From Oscillospiraceae bacterium (lineage in GTDB: Bacteria; Bacillota; Clostridia; Oscillospirales; Oscillospiraceae), in contig JAFVXA010000046.1 in the NCBI GenBank assembly GCA_017501355.1, positions 43,568 through 107,567 of the forward strand: 64,000 nucleotides of DNA, written 5' to 3'. The notes under the pieces are model-generated. The model made no database searches and had not been told where the DNA came from. It saw nothing but the letters and a program-made list of their open reading frames with translations. Below are positions 52,091-60,346 of the stretch, one piece after another. The position numbers and the translations under genes are program-made. Position 1 is the first letter of the stretch; every line of letters begins with the position of its first letter.

Positions 52091-52179
52091 AGACTATCGG
52101 TATCAAAGGAAACACTGCGATGGCAAAAAGCAAAGACACAGAGGTCATGTAATGACTTCTGTGCCTGTTACTGTGCAGT

Positions 52180-52422
52180 TTATTCCTGATCGAGCAGCCA
52201 CGCCATGGATACGCCCAAAACTTTGGCAAATACCATGAGTTCGTAATCCGTGACAAAACGATCGCCTGTTTCGATTTTGCTGATGGCTTCACGCTCAATG
52301 GAGACGCCGCTGACCTGCATACGAGCGGCAAGGTCGGCTTGCGACAGCCGCAAGGTGGTTCGCGCTTGGTGGATGCGTTCGCCGGAGATATTTTTCTTTC
52401 CGTCAAAGTCGTAAATCTTCAA
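52180..52422 (-). CDS. Small XRE-family helix-turn-helix regulator
   Basis: An 80-residue protein that is essentially one Cro/CI helix-turn-helix: ERIHQARTTLRLSQADLAARM ... SIEREAISKIETGDRFVTDYELMVFAKVLGVSMAWLLDQE. A TTG start at 52422 is favoured because GGAGG is 7 bases upstream; ORF extension to 52455 lacks a site. A partial inverted repeat TTGTAATAAAGATTTACAA near 52470-52488 in its upstream region could be its operator. It is followed, downstream on this strand, by repeat copy B. Divergent from the small gene at 52542. Confidence 0.85.
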   Translation of the reverse strand: MKIYDFDGKKNISGERIHQARTTLRLSQADLAARMQVSGVSIEREAISKIETGDRFVTDYELMVFAKVLGVSMAWLLDQE

Positions 52423-52442
52423 GGCGTCACCTCCAATGTGCA

Positions 52443-52541
52443 TTGACAATACCACCGATTGAGAATAATCTTGTAATAAAGATTTACAACTTATAAAGAA
52501 ATATTACAAAAAGGGAAATGCATGAGAAAGGAGCTGCTTAT
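52443..52541. promoter_or_regulatory. Divergent regulatory region between XRE gene and small ORF
   Basis: AT-rich 100 bases with TTGACA at 52443-52448 (plus strand, poor -10) and an imperfect palindrome TTGTAA ... TTTACAA around 52480, close to ATTACAAA at 52503. A small autoregulator commonly binds such sites. No definite promoter assigned. Confidence 0.4.
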
Positions 52542-52685
52542 ATGCCTGACTATAAGGAAATGTATCTCACCATGGTGCGCGCTTCGGAAAAAGCGCTGCG
52601 GCAGATGGAGGAAGCCTCTCAAATCTTGATTGCAGCACAGCAACGGTGTGAGGAGCTTTATCTTGCGGATGAGGAAGATGAATAA
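52542..52685 (+). CDS. Small 47-residue protein of unknown function
   Basis: MPDYKEMYLTMVRASEKALR then a glutamate-rich helix ending EELYLADEEDE. It is predicted wholly helical, acidic at the C-terminus, with no membrane segment. AAAGGAG lies 8 bases before the ATG and a terminator follows 5 bases after the stop, both supporting a real gene. It is divergent from the XRE regulator. Similar short helical proteins are encoded beside XRE genes in Clostridia, but I cannot name a family. Confidence 0.65.
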   Translation: MPDYKEMYLTMVRASEKALRQMEEASQILIAAQQRCEELYLADEEDE

Positions 52686-52690
52686 AAAAC

Positions 52691-52715
52691 AGGGGACAGG
52701 CATTGCCTGTCCCCT
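52691..52715. terminator. Bidirectional terminator between the small ORF and pnp
   Basis: Eleven-base stem AGGGGACAGGC / GCCTGTCCCCT with ATT loop, preceded by AAAAAAC (T-rich on the complement) and followed by TGTTGG. It ends pnp and probably the small gene. Confidence 0.88.
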
Positions 52716-52726
52716 TGTTGGTTCAT

Positions 52727-54874
52727 TTACTTGTTTTCCTCTGCCTGGAGCGCCTTGATTTCCTTCAGAGCGTCCTTGCGGGAGAGGTTCCAGCGACCCT
52801 TCTCGTCGATCTCCATGAACTTGACCCAGATCATATCGCCGATGGAGACTGCGTCTTCCACCTTTTCGATACGGTTCTCAGCGAGCTTCGAGATGTGCAC
52901 CAGACCGTCCTTGCCGGGTGCGATCTCAACAAATGCACCGAAGGTCATCAGGCGGACAACGCGGCCATAGTACAGCTTGCCAACCTCGGGCACGAAGACG
53001 ATGTCGTCGATGCACTTCTTTGCAGCGTAGCAGGAATCTGCGTTGACAGCGGCAATGACGATGGTACCGTCGTCGCTGATGTCGATCTTTGCGCCGGTGT
53101 CGGCAACGATCTTCTGGATGACCTTGCCGCCGGAGCCGATGACTTCGCGGATACGGTCGGGATCGATCTTCATGGTGATGGTCTTGGGAGCATAGGGGGA
53201 GACCTCTGCGCGAGGCTCAGCGATGCAGGGCAGCATGATCTCGTCGAGGATCTTCACGCGGGCATCGTAGGTGATATCCAGTGCTTCCTTGATGATCTCC
53301 ATGGTCAGACCGTCGTTCTTCAGGTCCATCTGGATCGCGGTGATACCCTTCTTGGTACCGCCCACCTTGAAGTCCATCTCGCCGTGGAAGTCTTCCACGC
53401 CCTGAATGTCGATGAAGGTGGTGAAGCCGCCGTTGTCATCCTGGATCAGACCGCAGGAGATGCCGGCAACGGGAGCCTTGATGGGCACACCTGCGTCCAT
53501 CAGAGCGAGGGTGGAGCCGCAGATGGAGCCCTGAGAGGTGGAACCGTTGGAGGAGACGACCTCGCTCACCACGCGGATTGCGTAGGGGAACTCTTCCTCG
53601 CTGGGCAGAACGGGCACCAGAGCGCGCTCAGCCAGAGCACCGTGACCGATCTCGCGGCGACCGGGGCTGCGGGAGGGCTTTGCTTCGCCGACGGAGTAGC
53701 CGGGGAAGTTGTAGTGGTGCATATAACGCTTCTCGGTCTCTTCCCAGATGGTATCCAGCTTCTGGTTTGCGGAGAGAGTGTCGAGGGTGACGATGGAGAG
53801 CACCTGGGTCTGACCGCGGGTGAAGAGACCGGAGCCGTGGACGCGGGGCAGAATGCCGACCTCAGCGCCGAGGGGGCGGATCTCGTTCTTCTGGCGACCG
53901 TCCACGCGGTGACCTTCCAGCAGCCATGCCTTGACGATCTTCTTCTGGAACTTGTAGGTGATCTCGTCGAGATACTTGTCCATGTCAGGATATTCTTCAG
54001 CGAAGAGCTCGTGCCAACGATCCATCAGCACGTTCCAGCGAGCTTCGCGGACGTTCTTGTCGTCGGTATCCATCGCAGCCTTTGCTTCGTCCATGGTAGC
54101 TTCCACGATCTTATCGAACAGCTCCTGGTTGAAGTCGGCATGGGGATAGTCAAACTTGGGCTTGCCGATCTCAGCAACCATCTGGTTGATGAGGTTGACC
54201 TGATCCTGGTTGACCTTGTGAGCCAGCTGGATCGCCTCAAACATCTTGTCGTTGGGCACTTCGTTTGCGCCTGCCTCGATCATAACGACCTTCTTCTCGG
54301 TAGAGACCACGGTCACGTCCAGATCGGAGACCTTAGCCTGCTCGGAAGTGGGGTTGATGACCAGCTCACCGTCCACGAGACCCACCTTCACAGCGCCCAC
54401 AGGGCCGTTCCAGGGAATGTCAGAGATCGCGAGAGCGGCAGAAGTACCGATGAGAGCGGCAACCTCAGCGCTGCAGTCATGATCCATGGTCAGCACGGTA
54501 GCGCTGATCGCCACGTCGTTGCGGAAGTCATAGGGGAAGAGGGGGCGGATGGGGCGGTCGATGACACGGCTGGTCAGGATGCCCTTCTCGCCGGGGCGAC
54601 CCTCGCGGCGGTTGAAGCTGCCGGGGATGCGACCCACTGCATAGAGCTTTTCCTCGAAGTCGACGCTCAGGGGGAAGAAATCGATGCCATCGCGGGGCTT
54701 AGCGGAAGCGGTAGCGGTGACGAGCACGGTGGTGTCGCCGTAGGTCACAAGGACAGCGGCGTTTGCGAGCTCAGCGAGCTTGCCCACCTCGAGAGTGAGG
54801 GGACGACCTGCGAGATCCATGCTGTACTTGCGGTAGTTGGGAAATTCACGATGCTTGATGATGGTGCTGTACAT
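52727..54874 (-). CDS. pnp: Polynucleotide phosphorylase
   Basis: 3'-5' phosphorolytic exoribonuclease of mRNA decay. The 715-residue protein contains two RNase PH domains (FSTSQGSICGSTLALMDAG-type region with GSTSQGSICGSTLAL, and the N-terminal GDTTVLVTATAS), a KH domain (IREVIGSGGKVIQKIV, about 565) and a C-terminal S1 domain (YYGRVVRLMTFGAFVEIAPG). The ATG at 54874 is chosen over an in-frame codon 18 upstream because GAAAGGAG precedes it. It follows rpsO, the conserved arrangement. Confidence 0.97.
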   Translation of the reverse strand: MYSTIIKHREFPNYRKYSMDLAGRPLTLEVGKLAELANAAVLVTYGDTTVLVTATASAKPRDGIDFFPLSVDFEEKLYAVGRIPGSFNRREGRPGEKGILTSRVIDRPIRPLFPYDFRNDVAISATVLTMDHDCSAEVAALIGTSAALAISDIPWNGPVGAVKVGLVDGELVINPTSEQAKVSDLDVTVVSTEKKVVMIEAGANEVPNDKMFEAIQLAHKVNQDQVNLINQMVAEIGKPKFDYPHADFNQELFDKIVEATMDEAKAAMDTDDKNVREARWNVLMDRWHELFAEEYPDMDKYLDEITYKFQKKIVKAWLLEGHRVDGRQKNEIRPLGAEVGILPRVHGSGLFTRGQTQVLSIVTLDTLSANQKLDTIWEETEKRYMHHYNFPGYSVGEAKPSRSPGRREIGHGALAERALVPVLPSEEEFPYAIRVVSEVVSSNGSTSQGSICGSTLALMDAGVPIKAPVAGISCGLIQDDNGGFTTFIDIQGVEDFHGEMDFKVGGTKKGITAIQMDLKNDGLTMEIIKEALDITYDARVKILDEIMLPCIAEPRAEVSPYAPKTITMKIDPDRIREVIGSGGKVIQKIVADTGAKIDISDDGTIVIAAVNADSCYAAKKCIDDIVFVPEVGKLYYGRVVRLMTFGAFVEIAPGKDGLVHISKLAENRIEKVEDAVSIGDMIWVKFMEIDEKGRWNLSRKDALKEIKALQAEENK

Positions 54875-55031
54875 ACTTGTTCTCCTTTCAGAATTGTAAA
54901 TGTCTGACGGAGCGGAGCGCCTTAGCATTTGACTCTGCGTCCGCGTCCTTCCGGGCGTACAGTCAACTGCTAAAAGCGGCAGGGATCTCCGTCAAAAACG
55001 GTCGGTGGTTCGGGTTTGTAAGAACGGAAAA

Positions 55032-55062
55032 TGCGCGGGGAAAGAAAGCCTTCCCCCGCGCA
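55032..55062 (-). terminator. Hairpin between rpsO and pnp
   Basis: GC-rich stem TGCGCGGGG / CCCCGCGCA around GAAGGC, with ATTTTCC following on the complement. It can act as the rpsO terminator or as an RNase site in the rpsO-pnp transcript. Confidence 0.8.
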
Positions 55063-55071
55063 ATTATAACC

Positions 55072-55338
55072 TTACTTACGCAGACCCAGCTTGTGGATGA
55101 GGGCGCGATAACGCTCGATATCCTTCTTCTGCAGGTATTCGAGCAGACGGCGGCGCTGACCGATCATCTTGTACAGGCCGCGGCGGGAGTGGTTGTCCTG
55201 CTTGTGGACCTTCAGGTGTTCGGTGAGCTGGTTGATACGCTCGGTGAGGATTGCCACCTGCACTTCGGGAGAGCCGGTGTCGGTAGCGTGGGTGCGGTTG
55301 TTCTCGATGATAGAGGTCTTCTGATCTTTCAGCATCAT
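55072..55338 (-). CDS. rpsO: 30S ribosomal protein S15
   Basis: An 88-residue protein with the S15 signature across its length: [60 protein letters not shown] and a C-terminal HKLGLRK. S15 binds the central domain of 16S rRNA early in assembly. Two ATG codons are adjacent at the start. GGTGG is the ribosome site. The much longer open frame upstream is leader. S15 autogenous regulation is known elsewhere but no structure is claimed here. Confidence 0.97.
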   Translation of the reverse strand: MMLKDQKTSIIENNRTHATDTGSPEVQVAILTERINQLTEHLKVHKQDNHSRRGLYKMIGQRRRLLEYLQKKDIERYRALIHKLGLRK

Positions 55339-55556
55339 TGTGGTTGTTCCACCTTTCATAAAATAGACCGGTCGCTGAGTAATGGGTCGGTGTGTCCGCA
55401 AAACCAAGCGAAGGGTCGGCAAAATACGCACATAGCCGTGCCTAAATACCATAACACAGGAAAAGTCGCTTGTAAAGAGAAAGTTTTGTAAAAACCCAGG
55501 AAATTTGCGGAAAATCTTCTGAAAAACAGGCGCTGCGGTCAGAATTGCCCGCAAAA

Positions 55557-55590
55557 CGAAGGAAAGCTGCCTTGCGGCAGCCTTCCTTCG
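55557..55590 (-). terminator. Terminator of AGCS symporter 1
   Basis: Fifteen-base stem CGAAGGAAAGCTGCC / GGCAGCCTTCCTTCG (one mismatch/G-T) with a TTGC loop; on the complement TTTT follows. It lies 30 bases downstream of the symporter stop. Confidence 0.88.
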
Positions 55591-55619
55591 AGTTTAAGAA
55601 GAGTAAGGGTGAAAAAGTT

Positions 55620-57032
55620 TTACTTAGCAGCCTTCTTCTCAGCATCGACCTTTGCGAAGTACTCCTTGGTGAGCTTGAACACCACGGGGGAGAGCAGCAG
55701 CACGCCAACGAGGTTGGGGATTGCCATGAGACCGTTGAGGGTATCAGCGATATCCCATGCAAGGCTCAGATCAATGGTGGTACCGACGATGCAGACCAGA
55801 GAGAAGATGATCTGATAGGGCTTCACAGCCTTTGCACCGAAGAGGAACTCAGCAGTGCGGCTGCCGTAGAGACCCCAGGAAAGGATGGTGGAGAAGGCGA
55901 AGAGGGACAGAGCGATCGCAACGGCGACGGTAGCGATGGTTGCGGGATAGACGGAGCAGAAGCCGGCAACAGTCAGAGTCTGGTTTGCAGCCTGACCGAA
56001 GGGGATGTTCTCGATGCCGTTACCGCACATTGCGATCAGAGCGGTCAGAGTGCAGATGACGATGGTATCAGCAAAGACCTCGAAGATACCAAAGATACCC
56101 TGCTGAACGGGGTGATCCACGTCTGCTGCAGCGTGTGCGATAGGAGCGGAACCGAGACCTGCCTCGTTGGAGAAGACACCGCGGCCGACACCCTTCTTGA
56201 TGGCGTCTGCCATGGTTGCGCCTGCAAGACCGCCTGCGATGGCTGCGGGTTCAAATGCGCCCTTGAAGATAGCGGCAAACACGCTGGGGATCTGGTCAGC
56301 GCGGATGACGACCACGCCGATGCCTGCGACGATGTAAATGACTGCCATGACGGGGACCAGCAGCTCGCAGACCTGACCGATGCGCTTGATACCGCCGAGG
56401 TAGACGACCAGAGCCAGCACGCAGAGGACAACACCGACCACCAGATTGATGGTGCCGACGTTCACATCGGGATTGAAGATCTTGATGGCTTCGGAAATGG
56501 AGGATGCGATGGTGTTTGCCTGGGTAGCGTTACCGATACCGAAAGCAGCGAGGGTAGCGAACACAGCGAACACAGCTGCGAGCCAGCCCCAGCTCTTGCC
56601 AAGACCATTGCGGATGTAGTACATGGGACCACCGACCCAGTCGCCCTTATCGTTCTTCTCGCGATACTTGATGGACAGGGTGACCTCGGAATACTTGGTA
56701 GCCATACCGAAGATGGCGGAGACCCACATCCAGAACACAGCGCCGGGGCCGCCGATTGCGATAGCGCCGCAGACGCCGGCGATGTTACCGGTACCGACGG
56801 TTGCTGCGAGGGCGGTGCAGAGAGCCTGGAAGGGAGTGACAGCACCTTCAGCGACTTCGTGCTTGGTGAATGCCTTGCCGATGGTGTTCTTCATCACATA
56901 GCCGAAGCGGGTGAACTGCTTGAAGCCGATACCGATGGTCATATACACACCGGTGCCGACGATGAGGATCATGGCGGGGACGCCCCACACCAGACCATTG
57001 ATCGTACCGTTAATTTGAGCGATCATTTCCAT
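55620..57032 (-). CDS. AGCS family sodium:alanine/glycine symporter 1
   Basis: A 470-residue secondary transporter with about eleven membrane helices. The family signature GNIAGVCGAIAIGGPGAVFWMW and the conserved GGPMYYIRNGLGKSWGW, VFSNEAGLGSAPIAHAAADV and STILSWGLYGSRTAEFLFG are all present. It couples sodium to uptake of alanine, glycine or related amino acids. The ATG at 57032 (MEMIAQINGTING) is the family start; 30 upstream codons overlap the promoter. It is a tandem paralogue of the gene at 57379. Confidence 0.95.
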   Translation of the reverse strand: MEMIAQINGTINGLVWGVPAMILIVGTGVYMTIGIGFKQFTRFGYVMKNTIGKAFTKHEVAEGAVTPFQALCTALAATVGTGNIAGVCGAIAIGGPGAVFWMWVSAIFGMATKYSEVTLSIKYREKNDKGDWVGGPMYYIRNGLGKSWGWLAAVFAVFATLAAFGIGNATQANTIASSISEAIKIFNPDVNVGTINLVVGVVLCVLALVVYLGGIKRIGQVCELLVPVMAVIYIVAGIGVVVIRADQIPSVFAAIFKGAFEPAAIAGGLAGATMADAIKKGVGRGVFSNEAGLGSAPIAHAAADVDHPVQQGIFGIFEVFADTIVICTLTALIAMCGNGIENIPFGQAANQTLTVAGFCSVYPATIATVAVAIALSLFAFSTILSWGLYGSRTAEFLFGAKAVKPYQIIFSLVCIVGTTIDLSLAWDIADTLNGLMAIPNLVGVLLLSPVVFKLTKEYFAKVDAEKKAAK

Positions 57033-57093
57033 AAAATCAACCTCTCTCTCGCTTGATATGGATGTCACAAAACGTAACAACCTTTCTGAGTTG

Positions 57094-57122
57094 ATGTTAA
57101 CAGAATATTCACACAAAATCAA
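57094..57122 (-). promoter_or_regulatory. Promoter of AGCS symporter 1
   Basis: On the complement TTGATT (57122-57117), 17 bases, TAACAT (57099-57094). The spacer shares TTCTGT before the -10 with the second symporter. The gap 57123-57326 has no gene. Confidence 0.6.
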
Positions 57123-57326
57123 TCAGAATTTATGCATTTTTTATGTCTATTTTTTAACTGGAGCGTCAAAATTGTGACATTTGCACAAAAGGTGCAAAAA
57201 TGGGACAAAACGCGGAAAAATGGGTGTATTGTGAGAGATTTTATAAGCCATTGTGAAAAAGATAATGAGCGGACAAGCGTCCGAAAGGTGGCATTTCGGT
57301 CGCTTTTGCTGCGCTCGACAGCAAAA

Positions 57327-57358
57327 AAGTACCGCGGTCAGACTTGACCGCGGTACTT
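57327..57358 (-). terminator. Terminator of AGCS symporter 2
   Basis: Perfect 14-base stem AAGTACCGCGGTCA / TGACCGCGGTACTT with a four-base loop. On the complement TTTTGC follows. It lies 20 bases downstream of the symporter stop. Confidence 0.92.
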
Positions 57359-57378
57359 GATGTACAAAGGATATTCGA

Positions 57379-58770
57379 TTACTTCTTGTCAGCGAAGTAT
57401 TCCTTAGCGAGCTTCACAACCACAGGGGAGAGCAGCAGCACGCCGATGAGGTTGGGGATGGACATCAGACCGTTCAGGGTATCGGAGATATCCCAAACCA
57501 GCTTCAGGTCGATCACTGCGCCGGCAGCGACCATCAGGCAGTAGATGATCTTGTAGGGAGTGGATGCCTTCTCGCCGAAGACATACTCAGCGGTACGACC
57601 GCCGTACACACCCCAGCCGAGGATGGTGGAGAATGCGAAGAGGGACAGAGCGATTGCCACAGCGGTGGTAGCGATCTGCTCAGGATAGACAGCGCAGAAG
57701 CCTGCGGTGGTCAGAGTCTGGTTAGCAGCCTCACCGTAGGGAACGCCTTCGATACCGTTACCGCAGAGAACGATCAGAGCGGTCAGGGTGCAGATGACGA
57801 TGGTATCGCAGAAGACCTCGAAAATACCGTAGATACCCTGTGCAACAGGATGATCCACGTCAGCAGCAGCGTGCGCGATAGGAGCGGTACCGAGACCTGC
57901 CTCGTTGGAGAACACGCCGCGAGCGACACCCTTCTGGAGAGCCGTCATCATGGTCGTACCGACAAGACCGCCGGCAACAGCGCCGGGGTTGAATGCGCCC
58001 TTGAAGATAGCGCCGAAGACTGCGGGGATCTGGTCAGCGCGGATCACAACAACGCCGATACCTGCCACGATGAAGATCAGAGCCATACCGGGGATCAGCA
58101 GCTCGCAGACCTGGCCGATACGCTGCACACCGCCGAAATACACGATAGCAGTGAGCACAGCCAGCACAACGCCGATGATGAGAGCCACAGTCTGCTCGTT
58201 GAAGTCGAGGTTGAAGGAGTGCAGAGCCTCAATGATGGAGGATGCGATGGTGTTGGACTGGATGGCGTTACCAGTACCGAGGGCGCAGACAGCAGTCAGG
58301 AAAGCGAAGATGGCACCGAGCCATGCCCACTTCTTGCCCAGACCGTTCTTAATGTAGTACATGGGGCCGCCCACCAGCTCACCCTTGGAGTTACGCTCAC
58401 GATAGTGAACAGCCAGAGTGATCTCGGAGAACTTGGTAGCCATGCCGAGGAGTGCGGAGATCCACATCCAGAACACAGCGCCGGGGCCGCCGATGGCGAT
58501 CGCACCGCAGACACCTGCGATGTTACCGGTACCGACGGTACCTGCGAGAGCAGTGCACATTGCCTGGAAGGGAGTGACTGCGCCTTCCTTCTGCTCGGTC
58601 TTGGAGAAAATCTTGCCGACGACGCTCTTGCAGACGTAGCCGAACTTGCGGAACTGGGGGAAGCCCAGACGCACGGACATAAACAGACCCGTGCCCACGA
58701 TCAGGATCAGTGCGGGAGCGCCCCACACGATGCCGTTGATCGTGGAATTGATCTTCATGATCATTTCCAT
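57379..58770 (-). CDS. AGCS family sodium:alanine/glycine symporter 2
   Basis: A 463-residue close paralogue of the neighbouring symporter, starting MEMIMKINSTINGIVWGAPA, with the same GNIAGVCGAIAIGGPGAVFW and GVFSNEAGLGTAPIAHAAAD motifs. Differences are concentrated in the extra-membrane loops and termini. Each gene has its own terminator and promoter, so they can be regulated separately. Substrate (alanine, glycine, or serine) cannot be fixed from sequence. Confidence 0.95.
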   Translation of the reverse strand: MEMIMKINSTINGIVWGAPALILIVGTGLFMSVRLGFPQFRKFGYVCKSVVGKIFSKTEQKEGAVTPFQAMCTALAGTVGTGNIAGVCGAIAIGGPGAVFWMWISALLGMATKFSEITLAVHYRERNSKGELVGGPMYYIKNGLGKKWAWLGAIFAFLTAVCALGTGNAIQSNTIASSIIEALHSFNLDFNEQTVALIIGVVLAVLTAIVYFGGVQRIGQVCELLIPGMALIFIVAGIGVVVIRADQIPAVFGAIFKGAFNPGAVAGGLVGTTMMTALQKGVARGVFSNEAGLGTAPIAHAAADVDHPVAQGIYGIFEVFCDTIVICTLTALIVLCGNGIEGVPYGEAANQTLTTAGFCAVYPEQIATTAVAIALSLFAFSTILGWGVYGGRTAEYVFGEKASTPYKIIYCLMVAAGAVIDLKLVWDISDTLNGLMSIPNLIGVLLLSPVVVKLAKEYFADKK

Positions 58771-59025
58771 AGTGTTTACCCTTTCTTTCTTCTCGTATTG
58801 TCACCGCGACAAAATTGCCGCAAATCTGAACAGTGTACACATTAACAGAAAATTTACATGAAATCAATAGAAATATACAATTATTTTGCGTTATCTTTTT
58901 AACTTATGTGCGATTTTACCAACAAAAGCGTCCGTTTTATGACTTTTTGACGGACATCCCCCATATCTTGGGGGCGAGAACAAAAATAACCACAATTTTA
59001 TAAATAGGTATATGGGCAATTTTCC
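58771..59025. other. AT-rich intergenic region upstream of AGCS symporter 2 and the permease
   Basis: Divergent gap of 319 bases. The left part holds the symporter leader and promoter. The middle, with several A/T tracts (about 58860-59010), shows no gene or strong structure. The right end carries the permease promoter. Confidence 0.5.
58839..58867 (-). promoter_or_regulatory. Promoter of AGCS symporter 2
   Basis: On the complement TTGATT (58867-58862), 17 bases, TAATGT (58844-58839), matching the layout and the TTCTGTTAA core of the promoter of symporter 1. Confidence 0.6.
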
Positions 59026-59054
59026 TTGCGCAAACGCTGTCGCGCCGCTACAAT
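59026..59054 (+). promoter_or_regulatory. Permease promoter
   Basis: TTGCGC (59026-59031), a 17-base spacer and TACAAT (59049-59054), 35 bases before the permease start. Confidence 0.75.
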
Positions 59055-59089
59055 AGACGGCGAACGAACCGTTTTGAGAGGAGAATGAG

Positions 59090-60202
59090 ATGAAAACCAT
59101 CCTTGCCTTTTGTAAGCGTGAGCCCGTGCTGAGCATTGCCGCCCTTGCCGCGCTGATCACCTGCTTTTTCACCCCGCCGTCCATGGAATATATGGGCTAT
59201 ATCGACTTCCGCACGCTGGCGCTGCTGTATGCGCTGATGGTGGCGGTGGCAGTGCTGCGAAAAAGCGGCGCGCTGGATCTGGCGGCAAGAAAGCTTTATG
59301 CCGCCGCGGGGGGCGCAAGAAGTCTCGCGCTGCTGCTGACGGCGCTGTGCTTTTTCTCCTCCATGGTGCTGACCAATGACGTGGCGCTGCTGACCTTTGT
59401 GCCCTTTGCGGCGCTGGTGCTGCGCTTGTCGCGGGCAGAGGAGCTGCTGCTCGGCGTGGTGGTGCTGCAGACCCTTGCGGCGAACCTCGGCAGTATGCTG
59501 ACCCCCGTGGGCAATCCCCAGAATCTGTATCTGTATTCTTTTTATAATATGAGTGCGGGGGAGTTTTTTGCCGCCACCGCCCCTGCCACCATCGCAAGCG
59601 GCGTGCTGATCGCGGCGCTTGTGCTCTTTATTCCGAAAAAGTCCATCCCCGTCGCCTGCTTTGCGGACAAGGTGAAGCTGGAGAAAAAGAGCTTTGCCCT
59701 GAGCCTTGTGCTGCTGGCAGTGTCCCTTGCAACGGTGTTCCGCCTGCTTGACTGGCAGTGGATGCTGGCAGCGGTGGTGATGTTGCTGCTGGTCTTTGAC
59801 CGCGGCAGTCTCAGGGATGCTGATTTTCTGTTGCTGCTGACCTTTGTGTGCTTCTTCGTGTTCGTGGGCAACCTCGGCGAGATCGAAGCGGTGAGTCTGG
59901 CACTGAAAAAGGCGCTTGCGGGTCGGGAGCTGCTGGTGAGCGCGGCGGTGAGTCAGGTCATCAGCAATGTGCCTGCGGCAGTGTTGCTCTCGGGCTTTAC
60001 TGAAAATGCCAAGGCTCTGCTCCTCGGCGTGGATATCGGCGGTCTCGGCACCCCTGTTGCGAGCCTTGCGAGCCTGATTTCCCTGCGCCTTTACGCCAAG
60101 GAGCCAAACACCAGCACCTCCCGCTTTCTGCTGGTGTTCTCTGCGGCGAACTTTGCGCTGCTGGCGCTGCTGCTGGTGTTTGCGCAGCTGTTTTTGCTGT
60201 AA
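59090..60202 (+). CDS. ArsB/NhaD/SLC13-type ion permease
   Basis: A 370-residue membrane protein with about ten helices in two repeats. The repeat motifs SSMVLTNDVALLTFVPF (N-terminal half) and SAAVSQVISNVPAAVLLSGF (C-terminal half) are the paired reentrant-loop signatures of the ion-transporter superfamily, which includes CitM, ArsB and SLC13. GSMLTPVGNPQNLYLY is also typical of anion/sodium-dicarboxylate members. Substrate is unknown; a dicarboxylate or citrate is possible. GAGAGGAG precedes the ATG. Confidence 0.88.
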   Translation: MKTILAFCKREPVLSIAALAALITCFFTPPSMEYMGYIDFRTLALLYALMVAVAVLRKSGALDLAARKLYAAAGGARSLALLLTALCFFSSMVLTNDVALLTFVPFAALVLRLSRAEELLLGVVVLQTLAANLGSMLTPVGNPQNLYLYSFYNMSAGEFFAATAPATIASGVLIAALVLFIPKKSIPVACFADKVKLEKKSFALSLVLLAVSLATVFRLLDWQWMLAAVVMLLLVFDRGSLRDADFLLLLTFVCFFVFVGNLGEIEAVSLALKKALAGRELLVSAAVSQVISNVPAAVLLSGFTENAKALLLGVDIGGLGTPVASLASLISLRLYAKEPNTSTSRFLLVFSAANFALLALLLVFAQLFLL

Positions 60203-60229
60203 AAACGGATCGGCAGTTGCAATTGCAAC

Positions 60230-60258
60230 TTGACTTTCCCTATATAGTTTGTTATCTT
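60230..60258 (+). promoter_or_regulatory. nrdD promoter
   Basis: TTGACT (60230-60235), 17 bases, TATCTT (60253-60258), located 90 bases before nrdD and immediately in front of a 30-base palindrome that would cover the start point. Confidence 0.75.
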
Positions 60259-60259
60259 G

Positions 60260-60289
60260 AAATGGCACACAATATATTGTGTGCCATTT
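60260..60289. promoter_or_regulatory. Thirty-base perfect palindrome containing an NrdR box
   Basis: Each half is AAATGGCACACAATA or its complement. The central ACACAATATATTGTGT (60267-60282) fits the NrdR-box consensus. NrdR represses ribonucleotide reductase genes when dATP is high. A half-like second site, GCACAATATCACAAGA, begins at 60292. The site overlaps the expected transcription start of nrdD. Confidence 0.85.
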
Positions 60290-60346
60290 CTGCACAATAT
60301 CACAAGATACGGATATGTCCGTCGGAATACAGGGGAGGAGACCAAT

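Noticed and set aside
51626..52189. 187-codon open frame in repeat copy B
   Set aside because: It runs through hairpin modules (KEKEIV, FSFSSVPSTAHL text) and is not preserved in copies A or C, which have indels that shift the frame.
52180..52685. Classical toxin-antitoxin pair
   Set aside because: The genes are divergent rather than in one operon and the small protein has no toxin motif; kept only as a weak finding.
52703..54907. Plus-strand open frame of 734 codons opposite pnp
   Set aside because: Exact antisense shadow of pnp; low-complexity Asp/Gly/Val/His composition and no ribosome site.
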